Source of the DNA: Pseudomonadota bacterium
GTDB lineage: Bacteria; SAR324; NAC60-12
DNA: 5,468 nucleotides
Direction: 5' to 3'
Assembly (NCBI GenBank): GCA_014381795.1
Contig: JACNKY010000200.1
Span: 1 to 5,468, forward strand
A program made the translations under genes and the position numbers. How positions within the stretch are numbered: position 1 is the stretch's first letter; the number at the start of each line of letters is the position of its first letter. The notes under the pieces are model-generated. The model was not told the origin of the DNA. It did not search any database and saw only the letters and a program-made list of their open reading frames with translations. This document shows positions 1-5,468 of this stretch, one piece after another.

Positions 1-167
1 AGAACGACATTGTCTTTGTACTGAATGAGGTGGGACTCGGTATCATTCCGGACAATCCTTTGTCGCGTAAATTTGCTGACTTGTCAGGACGTATCGCACA
101 AATGCTCGCAGAAGCCTGTGATGAAGTAAACTGGTGTGTGGCTGGAATATTAGTAAAAGTTAAATAA
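1..167 (+). CDS. cobU: Adenosylcobinamide kinase / adenosylcobinamide-phosphate guanylyltransferase, C-terminal fragment
   Basis: This is the last 54 codons of a gene that begins before the window. The open frame runs from base 3 to a TAA at 165-167. The visible protein holds the conserved C-terminal block of CobU/CobP: NEVGLGI followed by a Pro, then R-K-F-A-D-L-x-G-R-x-x-Q, then a DEV, and a final VAGILVKVK that closely resembles the VSGIGVKIK-type ending of enterobacterial CobU as I recall it. In this family the enzyme phosphorylates adenosylcobinamide and then transfers GMP from GTP to give adenosylcobinamide-GDP, a cytoplasmic step in joining the nucleotide loop of vitamin B12. The P-loop and the guanylylated His lie outside the window, so activity cannot be judged. 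The next gene, aroB, starts 12 bases downstream on the same strand, which suggests one transcript. No other cobalamin gene is visible here. Confidence 0.9.
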   Translation, partial: NDIVFVLNEVGLGIIPDNPLSRKFADLSGRIAQMLAEACDEVNWCVAGILVKVK

Positions 168-179
168 TTATAAATCCCT

Positions 180-1286
180 ATGAAAACTCTTAAAGTTAAT
201 TTACCAGGTCGAGAATATCAGATTGATATTGGTCTGAATATTCTCGACAAACAACTTCCGGAAGCAGTTAAACTCAACACAGCTGAACAGGTGGTCGTTG
301 TAACAAACACAACGGTACATGAACTTTATCCGGACTTTATTTCCAATGTTTTAGCAAATTCCGGCGTTAAGGTTTCAACCTGTATTCTGCCTGATGGTGA
401 GAAGTATAAAAACCTGGAAACGCTTTCGTTGATATTTGATTTTTTAATGAATATCAGTGCGAACCGGCAAACCCTGTTGATCGCTTTCGGAGGCGGAGTA
501 ATCGGGGATATGGCAGGATTTGCCGCTTCGACTTTTGTACGTGGGATTCCGTTTATTCAGGTGCCGACAACTTTGCTTGCTGACGTTGATAGCAGCGTCG
601 GTGGTAAAACTGCGGTTAATCATCCTGCAGGAAAAAATACGATTGGTTCCTTCAAACAACCGGAATACGTCTGTATTGAGCTCGCATTTCTGAAAACATT
701 GCCTTCACGTGAGTTGAAAGCAGGTTACATGGAACTGCTCAAACACGGATTGATTCAGGATGCAGAGTTTTTCAACTTTACTCAGCAGAACACCCTTGAA
801 CCGCTTAATTTTGATTATCTGAAAGAGGCAATTTTTCGATCCTGTGAAATTAAAGGTCGGGTTGTTGAACAGGATGAGACAGAAAAGGGTTTACGCGCAA
901 ACCTTAATTTTGGTCACACACTGGGACATTTAATCGAAACCCACGCCGGTTACGGTAAGTATCTGCATGGAGAAGCGGTTGGTACAGGAATGTTATTTGC
1001 CGCATTTGTCTCTTGGCGCTGGAATGAACTTGAACAAAATGAGTGGGAGCTTATCAGCAACTCCCTGACACAAATTATGCTGCCGGTTAAACTGTTGAAA
1101 CTGGATTATGAAACTTTTCGGAATTTGATTCTGCACGATAAAAAAGCACAAAAACAGGCGGTGAATTTTATCCTCTTAAAAAATTTAGGCGAAAGTTTTA
1201 TCCTGAAGGAAACCTCAGTTGAAAAATTGTGGGATGAGTTCAAGCTGTTTGCGCAGAAGTTTCCTGAAATAATAAGTCTGGAATAA
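180..1286 (+). CDS. aroB: 3-dehydroquinate synthase
   Basis: This cytoplasmic enzyme converts DAHP to 3-dehydroquinate, the second step of the shikimate pathway, using NAD+ and a divalent metal. The protein is 368 residues, normal for the family. Visible signatures are PDGEKYK (71-77), the NAD-binding GGGVIGD (104-110), RGIPFIQVPTT (121-131), the DSSVGGK block ending at K143, and GKN with K152. The metal ligands expected from the Aspergillus enzyme are present as E185 (in MELLKHG), H246 (in NFGHTLGH) and H263 (in LHGEAVG). No key residue is missing. The ATG at 180 matches the usual AroB N-terminus, but the bases before it are AT-rich with no Shine-Dalgarno sequence. Translation may therefore depend on ribosomes arriving from cobU, whose stop is 12 bases upstream. 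The stop lies 3 bases from the convergent yqgE stop. Confidence 0.97.
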   Translation: MKTLKVNLPGREYQIDIGLNILDKQLPEAVKLNTAEQVVVVTNTTVHELYPDFISNVLANSGVKVSTCILPDGEKYKNLETLSLIFDFLMNISANRQTLLIAFGGGVIGDMAGFAASTFVRGIPFIQVPTTLLADVDSSVGGKTAVNHPAGKNTIGSFKQPEYVCIELAFLKTLPSRELKAGYMELLKHGLIQDAEFFNFTQQNTLEPLNFDYLKEAIFRSCEIKGRVVEQDETEKGLRANLNFGHTLGHLIETHAGYGKYLHGEAVGTGMLFAAFVSWRWNELEQNEWELISNSLTQIMLPVKLLKLDYETFRNLILHDKKAQKQAVNFILLKNLGESFILKETSVEKLWDEFKLFAQKFPEIISLE

Positions 1287-1295
1287 ATTTTAGAC
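1276..1295 (+). terminator. Weak stem-loop spanning the convergent aroB and yqgE stop codons
   Basis: On the plus-strand RNA the bases GUCUGGAA and UUUUAGAC can form an 8-pair stem (two of the pairs are G-U) closed by a UAAA loop. The loop contains the aroB stop codon and the right arm contains the yqgE stop. The stem is AT-rich and has no U-run after it on the plus strand. In the minus-strand RNA the two G-U pairs become A-C mismatches. It is at best a weak transcript-end structure and may be chance. Confidence 0.22.
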
Positions 1296-1841
1296 CATAC
1301 CTGTTTGAGAAAATGTAGTGGTCAGCAGATCAAAACCAAGATTTTCCATGGTTGTTTCCCAGCGCAGTTCGTAGTCCAAATCCAGTAACAGTGTTTCGTC
1401 GAGCGGACCGAGCCACCAGGATTCTTCCTGAATTTCACGGTCAAGTTGCCCTGCACCCCAGCCCGCATAGCCGCTGCCGAATTGATAAGACTCCACGGCC
1501 TGGCCTGCAGCAAGCGGAGAAAGGATATCATGTGCGGAACTTAAATTTATTTTTGGTGAAAGAATGGTGGTCTCTTCTACTGCAAAATCTGCACTGTGAA
1601 CAGCCCAAAAAGATTCAGGTTGAACAGGTCCTCCGACCAGCAAAGGGATGTCGAAGACAGCATTTTCTTGTAGTTCTTCAGAAAGCACCTCATTTACCTG
1701 AGTTGTAGAGGGATGATTCATTACTAGGCCGAATGCACCTTCTGCATCATAACTGCACAAAAGAATTACAGATTTCTCAAAATAAGTATCTTTGAGCGCG
1801 GGCATGGCAACGAGGATACCAGGGACTTCACTGACCAACAT
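1290..1841 (-). CDS. yqgE: YqgE/AlgH family protein (UPF0301, DUF179)
   Basis: From the ATG at 1841 the protein has 183 residues, close to E. coli YqgE. It shows the family's landmarks in order: PGILVAMPALKDTYFEKSV near the N-terminus (E. coli has FLIAMPAL at this point), GAFGLVMNHP, GGPVQPESFWAVHS in the middle, and GYAGWGAGQLDREI then SWW in the second half. No signal peptide or membrane segment is evident, so it is probably cytoplasmic. Its biochemical role is not established; the Pseudomonas homologue AlgH was named for an effect on alginate production. An in-frame TTG at 1856 would add five residues, but neither start has a Shine-Dalgarno sequence. I prefer the ATG because it fits the family N-terminus and avoids overlapping the divergent gene. 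The gene converges on aroB and diverges from the DUF721-like gene, so it is probably transcribed alone. Confidence 0.93.
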   Translation of the reverse strand: MLVSEVPGILVAMPALKDTYFEKSVILLCSYDAEGAFGLVMNHPSTTQVNEVLSEELQENAVFDIPLLVGGPVQPESFWAVHSADFAVEETTILSPKINLSSAHDILSPLAAGQAVESYQFGSGYAGWGAGQLDREIQEESWWLGPLDETLLLDLDYELRWETTMENLGFDLLTTTFSQTGMV

Positions 1842-1876
1842 AATGCTTTTTGTCAAAAGGGAAAATAAAAATTATG
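1839..1876. promoter_or_regulatory. Compact, symmetric divergent start region between yqgE and the DUF721-like gene
   Basis: The segment begins with CATAAT and ends with its exact reverse complement ATTATG. The left arm contains the yqgE ATG (read leftward) and the right arm contains the ATG of the rightward gene. Between them is a small dyad, CTTTT-TGTC-AAAAG (1846-1859). Each CATAAT also matches a -10 hexamer (5 of 6) for one strand. For yqgE, the one at 1876-1871 has a weak -35 (TTGGTT, 1900-1895) 18 bases upstream inside the neighbouring gene. For the rightward gene the -35 is poor. Only 32 bases separate the two start codons, so promoters must overlap coding sequence. Promoter assignment is inference. 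Confidence 0.3.
1857..1862 (+). promoter_or_regulatory. Ribosome binding site of the DUF721-like gene
   Basis: AAGGGA lies 11 bases before the ATG at 1874, a slightly long but usable spacing. It lies downstream of the alternative TTG start at 1850, which has only AT- and T-rich sequence before it. This favours the ATG as the real start. Confidence 0.45.
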
Positions 1877-2923
1877 GTTAGTCTAGCTGATCAAAACCAA
1901 GATCGCAATTTGCTAACGCAGTTTCTTCGCACGATTCAATATCAAAACTCATCAGGGCAAAAAACATACGGAAATGCTCTGTCTATCCTGCGTGCAATAT
2001 TTGAAGCATCAGGACAACAGCATTTGCTTTATCTTGTCAAATTACGCAAGCTCTGGTTTGCGGAGATCGACAAGTTTTTGGCCAGAAACGCTTACCCTCG
2101 TAATATTTCAGTCCTGCGTCAGTTCACGGTGAATGCTGATTTTATCCAAAAACTTCTTCAAGCAGGAGTATCTGCTGATTTTCTGCAGGTAGCAGAAAAA
2201 TTAAATGGTGAAAGTTTTAAAGGATCAGCACAATTAAACGGTAAGTTGCAAAAAAAGCTGAAACGTTTATTGTCATCTGAAGAAACAGAATTGCTGAAAC
2301 ACAAGGTCAGATTTAAGCCTCAGCAGACAATTCTGCACTTAACAGTTTATGACGGAAGCATCTCACAGGCCTTACGCTTTGAAACTGAGGCTTATCTTCG
2401 CATGTTTCAGCGTTTGTTGCCAGAATTAAAATTAGATGATATTCGCTGTCATGTCGGTGATTTAGGACAAGCACAATTTGATCAGACTCAGGTTGCATTA
2501 CTGGCGAAAGACTGGCATCTTGTCACCCCGGAAGCAGTACATCAAAACTGTATGCCGGCTTTTCTCCATCGTGTTTCAAGAGCTCATGCTGTTTTAGTAC
2601 TTTATGTTTCATCAGCGGAAGGTTTGGAGTTGCTGAATCGTACTCCGGGGGTAGAGTGGCTTGTCCAGCATCTGTATAAACAACGTTCGGAACTGCAGGA
2701 TGTCCTCCAGAAAATCGCTTTTGTGCCGAGACCTGAACTTGATTTGGAACAGGTACGTTTGCGCTCTTTTATGCTTGGTGATATTCCGTTGGAAAAGTCT
2801 GCCGTGGAAGCAGCAAAGGAAAGCAGTTCTTTATCTGCCGATTCTGCAAAAAAGTCGATGTCTGCGCGGGAACAGTTTGCTAAAATCAACCGGGAATTAA
2901 GGAGAAAGCCTGCAGAAACATAA
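1874..2923 (+). CDS. DUF721/DciA-like protein with two copies of the family signature
   Basis: This is a soluble, probably cytoplasmic protein of 349 residues from the ATG at 1874, with no signal peptide or membrane helix. DUF721 proteins (which include the helicase-associated DciA) carry a Trp, an Asn or His 11 residues later and a Pro 14 residues later, then a beta strand of the L-x-V-x-V kind and an amphipathic helix. Here the signature occurs twice: W61/N72/P75 and W214/N225/P228. Strand-helix units follow at about 153-195 (ILHLTVYDG, ending DIRCHVG) and 240-287 (VLVLYVSSAEGLELL, ending IAFVPRP). A stretch at about 113-150 is rich in Lys and separates the first signature from its clearest strand. 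The tail (about 305-349) is Ser/Ala/Lys-rich and probably disordered. Typical DUF721 proteins are far shorter, roughly 100-180 residues. A role in replication or nucleic-acid binding is inferred from family only. An in-frame TTG at 1850 would add eight residues. Confidence 0.68.
   Translation: MVSLADQNQDRNLLTQFLRTIQYQNSSGQKTYGNALSILRAIFEASGQQHLLYLVKLRKLWFAEIDKFLARNAYPRNISVLRQFTVNADFIQKLLQAGVSADFLQVAEKLNGESFKGSAQLNGKLQKKLKRLLSSEETELLKHKVRFKPQQTILHLTVYDGSISQALRFETEAYLRMFQRLLPELKLDDIRCHVGDLGQAQFDQTQVALLAKDWHLVTPEAVHQNCMPAFLHRVSRAHAVLVLYVSSAEGLELLNRTPGVEWLVQHLYKQRSELQDVLQKIAFVPRPELDLEQVRLRSFMLGDIPLEKSAVEAAKESSSLSADSAKKSMSAREQFAKINRELRRKPAET
2039..2734 (+). repeat. Two divergent DUF721-like units within one protein
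   Basis: Unit A covers about residues 56-195 (bases 2039-2458) and unit B about residues 209-287 (bases 2498-2734). Both contain W-x10-N-x2-P with identical spacing, then a hydrophobic strand and a helix ending in a short beta motif. The units share little other identity, so an ancient duplication or fusion is inferred from the spacing and order of features. Confidence 0.45.
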
Positions 2924-2931
2924 ACTTAAAG

Positions 2932-3900
2932 TTAAAGAGAATCATAGAGGCTGCAGTAACTACGGTAGCGCTGTTCTGTAATTTTTTCTTCAGTAACGGC
3001 TTCTTTAATATTACACTGTGGTTCATGTCTATGGGAGCAGCCTTTAAATTTGCATTGTCCCAAAAATGTAATGAACTCCACAAAATGTTTGTCTAGTTCT
3101 TCCGGTTTAACCAGCGGTGCAAATTCACGGATTCCTGGTGTATCGACGATGAATCCACCCTGAGGAAGTGGAAACATTTCTGCCATGATTGTAGTGTGAC
3201 GACCTTTTCCGGATTTTTTACTGACTTGACCGATTCTGATTTCCCAATCAGGAAAAAGTGCTGCTATCAGCGATGATTTCCCAACACCGGAATGACCTGA
3301 GAGAACGGAAATGCGCTTGCGCAGCAATTCACGTAAAGAATCTAGCCCCTTGGAATCCGGTATACTGGTCACTAAAACAGTACAGCCCAATGCTGAGTAG
3401 TGTTCTTTGATTGGCGCTATTTCTGCTTCGTTGGATAAGTCAGCTTTACTGAGGATAAGCAACGGTTCCAGACCACCGCAGGAAGCTGCTACTAAAAAGC
3501 GGTCAACTAAACCTGCCCTGAAAGGAGGATTTCGCAAAGAGGCAACGATCAGGAGTGTCTCCGCGTTGCTGACTAAAATCTGTTCAGGAATCCCTATGGC
3601 AGGTCGGCGCGCAAGTTTTGTCCGGCGGGGAAGCACGCTGAGAATCCACCCTGCATCTTCTGCGACATTCAGATCAATTTCTACTTCATCACCGACGGCT
3701 ATTTTATTTTTATGGAGGTTACCTTGAAATAAGTTCCCGCGGATACGGCAAAGGCGTGGCTCCGCTTCGCCTACATTTACATAGTAGAAACTTTTGGTGC
3801 GTCTAAGGACGGTTCCTGTCTGAGGCAATTTTCTTTGAAAAGCGTGTTGTTCAGTCTTCCGGTTCGAGCTCGAAATCTTCTCCTTCTGCTCTATCTTCAT
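2932..3900 (-). CDS. rsgA: Small ribosomal subunit biogenesis GTPase RsgA (YjeQ/EngC)
   Basis: RsgA is a circularly permuted GTPase that binds the 30S subunit late in its maturation and leaves on GTP hydrolysis. The 322-residue protein has a charged N-terminal extension (1-24), an OB-fold region (about 27-90, with VGDEVEI), then G motifs in permuted order: G4 as SKAD (151-154, Ser in place of the usual Asn), the P-loop GHSGVGKSS (202-210), G2 in GRHTT (233-237) and G3 DTPG (253-256). The C-terminal zinc site is C283, C288, H290, C296, followed by the usual helical end. The ATG at 3900 lies 50 bases inside the upstream response regulator gene and has no clear ribosome binding site. A TTG at 3828 (before PQTGTVL) would remove the overlap, leaving 22 bases between genes. 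I kept the ATG because some RsgA proteins have a basic N-terminal tail. The gene probably shares a transcript with the regulator. Confidence 0.95.
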   Translation of the reverse strand: MKIEQKEKISSSNRKTEQHAFQRKLPQTGTVLRRTKSFYYVNVGEAEPRLCRIRGNLFQGNLHKNKIAVGDEVEIDLNVAEDAGWILSVLPRRTKLARRPAIGIPEQILVSNAETLLIVASLRNPPFRAGLVDRFLVAASCGGLEPLLILSKADLSNEAEIAPIKEHYSALGCTVLVTSIPDSKGLDSLRELLRKRISVLSGHSGVGKSSLIAALFPDWEIRIGQVSKKSGKGRHTTIMAEMFPLPQGGFIVDTPGIREFAPLVKPEELDKHFVEFITFLGQCKFKGCSHRHEPQCNIKEAVTEEKITEQRYRSYCSLYDSL

Positions 3901-5347
3901 TGAGCTTGTTGCGTAAAGTACGAATGCTGATACCTAAGGTTTTTGCCGCATGAGTCCGGTTACCTTTGGTTTCATGAAGAGTTTTGAAAATGAAACGCTT
4001 CTCTGCTTCTTTCATCGACATGCCAACTTCAATTCCTAAACCTTCGTTCTCTGTTGAAATCCCTGGACCAGCGATAGTTGCAGCACCATCTGATTTTCCA
4101 GCAGGAGTATTTGAAGTGTGCTTGTTTATTGCAGCCAGATCTTCATTGATACTAGCATTTCCAAGCTGAGAAGACATGAGTAAATGATTCGGTTGGATTT
4201 CCTCACCATTACAAAGCAGCAAAGCACGTTCCATGACGTTTTCCAGTTCGCGTACATTTCCACGCCAATGATAATTTGTCAGGATGTTTAAGGTTTCACG
4301 ACTGACGGCAGGACAATCACGGTTATTTATTTTAGAATGCTTTTTAATAAAATATGTCACCAGTAACGGAACATCATCCATCCTGTCACGTAAAGGCGGA
4401 AGCGACAGCGGAATTACGTTTAAGCGGAAATAGAGGTCTTCACGGAATTTTCCGGTATCGACCATTTCCATTAAATTCTGGTTTGTCGTCGCAATCACTC
4501 TGACATCCACCGGAATCGGCTCTTTCCCGCCAACTTTGTCAATTTGATATTCCTGTAGTACACGTAGGAGCTTTGCCTGTAGAGGTAAAGCCATTTCACT
4601 GATTTCATCCAATAGTATAGTGCCTGTATGTGCCTGCTCAAACTTTCCACGGTAATCCTGAATTGCTCCAGTAAAAGCACCTTTAGCGTGTCCGAAGAGT
4701 TCACTCTCCAGCAGCGTTTCTGGCAGTGCTGCACAGTTTATCGCTACAAACGGCCTCTTTGAACGGTCGCTTTTTTCATGGATATAATTTGCCAGCAGCT
4801 CTTTGCCGGTACCGCTTTCACTCTGAATCATCATCGTCGATTTACTTTTAGCAACGTTACTTGCAACATCTAGTAAAGACAGCATTGCCTGGTTTTGTGT
4901 GATGATTTCCTTGCTTAAATTTATAGACTTTGACTTTGAAGACTTGTTTTCAGCAACTGGAGATGAATTTCCTGCAGGACCTTTATAATTCAACGCTTGC
5001 TGAACAATAAACTGGAATGAATCAAAATTTATTGGTTTGCGGATATAATCGAACGCGCCGTGTTTCATAGCTTCCACCGCTGTTTCTACAGTTCCGTATG
5101 CGGTAGCCATGATCACAGGTTTGGCAGGAGAGATGCTTTTAATGTCTTTCAGTAATTCAAGCCCACTGCGTTTGGGCATAGTCATATCTGTAATGACCAG
5201 GGAGTATTCGTTTTGCTTGAACTTCTTGAGTGCGTCAATTGCGTTATGTGATATTTCCACAGGATAGCCGCAATGCTTGAGAGTTTCGGACATGGCGATG
5301 CGCATTTCTACTTCATCGTCTACAATTAAAACTGGTTGGTTAACCAT
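3851..5347 (-). CDS. Sigma-54-dependent response regulator, NtrC family (receiver, AAA+, Fis-type HTH)
   Basis: This 498-residue protein is a phosphorylation-controlled activator of sigma-54 promoters. The receiver (about 1-120) has the acidic pair D10/D11, phospho-acceptor D54 in ITDMTMP, T82 and K104 in RKP. After a Ser/Lys-rich linker, the AAA+ domain (about 145-380) has Walker A as SESGTGKE (176-183), the sigma-54-contacting loop GAFTGA (223-228), Walker B ILLDE (244-248), ATTN (286-289), FREDLYFRLNV with R302 and R308, and WRGNVREL (361-368). A roughly 50-residue Gly/Ala/Ser/Asn-rich linker precedes the Fis-type helix-turn-helix, which has NRTHAAKTLGISIRTLRNKL, and a short acidic tail. 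The first Gly of the usual GESGTGKE is Ser here. The helix-turn-helix resembles that of flagellar regulators of the FlbD/FlrC kind, but no flagellar gene is visible and its target is unknown. No partner histidine kinase is in the window. The ATG at 5347 has a strong ribosome binding site. Confidence 0.95.
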   Translation of the reverse strand: MVNQPVLIVDDEVEMRIAMSETLKHCGYPVEISHNAIDALKKFKQNEYSLVITDMTMPKRSGLELLKDIKSISPAKPVIMATAYGTVETAVEAMKHGAFDYIRKPINFDSFQFIVQQALNYKGPAGNSSPVAENKSSKSKSINLSKEIITQNQAMLSLLDVASNVAKSKSTMMIQSESGTGKELLANYIHEKSDRSKRPFVAINCAALPETLLESELFGHAKGAFTGAIQDYRGKFEQAHTGTILLDEISEMALPLQAKLLRVLQEYQIDKVGGKEPIPVDVRVIATTNQNLMEMVDTGKFREDLYFRLNVIPLSLPPLRDRMDDVPLLVTYFIKKHSKINNRDCPAVSRETLNILTNYHWRGNVRELENVMERALLLCNGEEIQPNHLLMSSQLGNASINEDLAAINKHTSNTPAGKSDGAATIAGPGISTENEGLGIEVGMSMKEAEKRFIFKTLHETKGNRTHAAKTLGISIRTLRNKLNEDRAEGEDFELEPED

Positions 5348-5468
5348 TATTAAATCCTTTCAATCGGTGTCCATTTAGTGATCATCTTCTGTACGTTCCG
5401 TATCATCCTCGGGAACAGGGGCGCACTTGAATTGATGGTTTTATAAAAAATATTCAGAGTATAATATT
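5348..5468. other. Upstream region of the response regulator, no assignable gene
   Basis: These 121 bases are AT-rich towards the window edge. On the plus strand a perfect TATAAT sits at 5460-5465, without a good -35 at the right distance. On the minus strand TATAAA (5445-5440) could be a -10 for the regulator, giving a leader of about 85 bases. Two minus-strand frames are open. One runs from the window edge to a TAA at 5352-5350, two bases before the regulator. The other encodes an acidic tail ending EDDTERTEDDH at a TAA at 5377-5375, but an in-frame TAA at 5443-5441 limits it to 21 codons and it has no start. Either could be the remnant or end of an upstream gene such as a histidine kinase, but no motif supports this. 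Confidence 0.3.
5355..5360 (-). promoter_or_regulatory. Ribosome binding site of the sigma-54 response regulator
   Basis: On the minus strand AAAGGA lies 7 bases before the ATG at 5347. It is the clearest Shine-Dalgarno sequence in the window and fixes that start. Confidence 0.75.

Noticed and set aside
444..659. Open frame on the minus strand inside aroB
   Set aside because: It lies antisense to the most conserved part of aroB, has no ribosome binding site and resembles no protein family I know; it is a by-product of the aroB codons.
1851..1856. Perfect -35 hexamer TTGACA on the minus strand
   Set aside because: A -10 at 16-18 bases would fall inside the yqgE coding region after its ATG, and no TATAAT-like sequence is there.
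2602..2889. Open frames on both strands inside the DUF721-like gene (minus 2602-2889, plus 2661-2900)
   Set aside because: Their translations are rich in Ser, Cys and Arg without any motif, as expected of out-of-frame readings, while the main frame has coherent secondary-structure patterns.
2910..2956. Two CTGCAG palindromes (2910-2915 and 2951-2956) that could pair across the convergent DUF721-like and rsgA ends as a terminator
   Set aside because: The stem is only 6 pairs around a loop of 35 bases, has no U-run, and each copy is a self-complementary hexamer expected by chance.
3407..3727. Plus-strand open frame opposite rsgA
   Set aside because: It is antisense to the well-conserved GTPase and OB-fold coding region, and its composition (Arg, Ser, Pro) is typical of a shadow frame.
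5359..5374. Sigma-54-like -24/-12 promoter (TGGACACCGATTGA) upstream of the response regulator
   Set aside because: The spacing between the GG and the downstream dinucleotide is one base short, and GA replaces the required GC. It also overlaps the ribosome binding site region, too close to the start codon for a promoter.
1..5468. A mobile element, defence island, CRISPR array or biosynthetic cluster
   Set aside because: There are no transposase or integrase genes, no regularly spaced repeats, and all complete genes are housekeeping or regulatory families with similar base composition.

Overview
This is an ordinary-looking stretch of bacterial chromosome, densely packed, with five complete protein genes and the tail of a sixth. 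I see no mobile element, phage gene, CRISPR array, tRNA or rRNA. The composition is moderately AT-rich. The gene set (a YqgE/AlgH protein, cobinamide kinase CobU, a sigma-54-dependent response regulator, RsgA) suggests a diderm (Gram-negative-type) bacterium with sigma-54 transcription and cobalamin assembly. I cannot place it in a phylum from the sequence alone.

Layout, left to right. (1) The plus-strand end of cobU (stop at 165-167) is followed 12 bases later by aroB (180-1286), so the two are probably co-transcribed. (2) yqgE/algH (minus, about 1841-1290) converges on aroB with 3 bases between the stop codons. (3) Divergent from yqgE, only 32 bases away, is a plus-strand gene (1874-2923) that I read as a DUF721/DciA-like protein carrying two copies of the family's Trp/Asn/Pro signature. 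(4) It converges, with 8 bases between stops, on a minus-strand pair. An NtrC-type sigma-54 response regulator (5347-3851) is upstream, and rsgA (3900-2932) is downstream and overlaps the regulator's 3' end by 50 bases. (5) The last 121 bases are AT-rich upstream sequence of the regulator, containing a good ribosome binding site and possible promoter elements. No gene there can be assigned.

Functionally the genes are mostly housekeeping and do not form one pathway: cobalamin lower-ligand assembly (cobU), the shikimate pathway (aroB), a conserved protein of unclear role (yqgE), a possible DNA-replication or nucleic-acid-associated DUF721 protein, 30S ribosome maturation (rsgA), and signal-dependent activation of sigma-54 promoters. 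I did not find an undescribed system. The points most worth a second look are the duplicated DUF721 signature, the symmetric 38-base divergent start region between yqgE and the DUF721 gene, a 15-base exact direct repeat on either side of that divergent start, and an altered Walker A motif in the sigma-54 activator.
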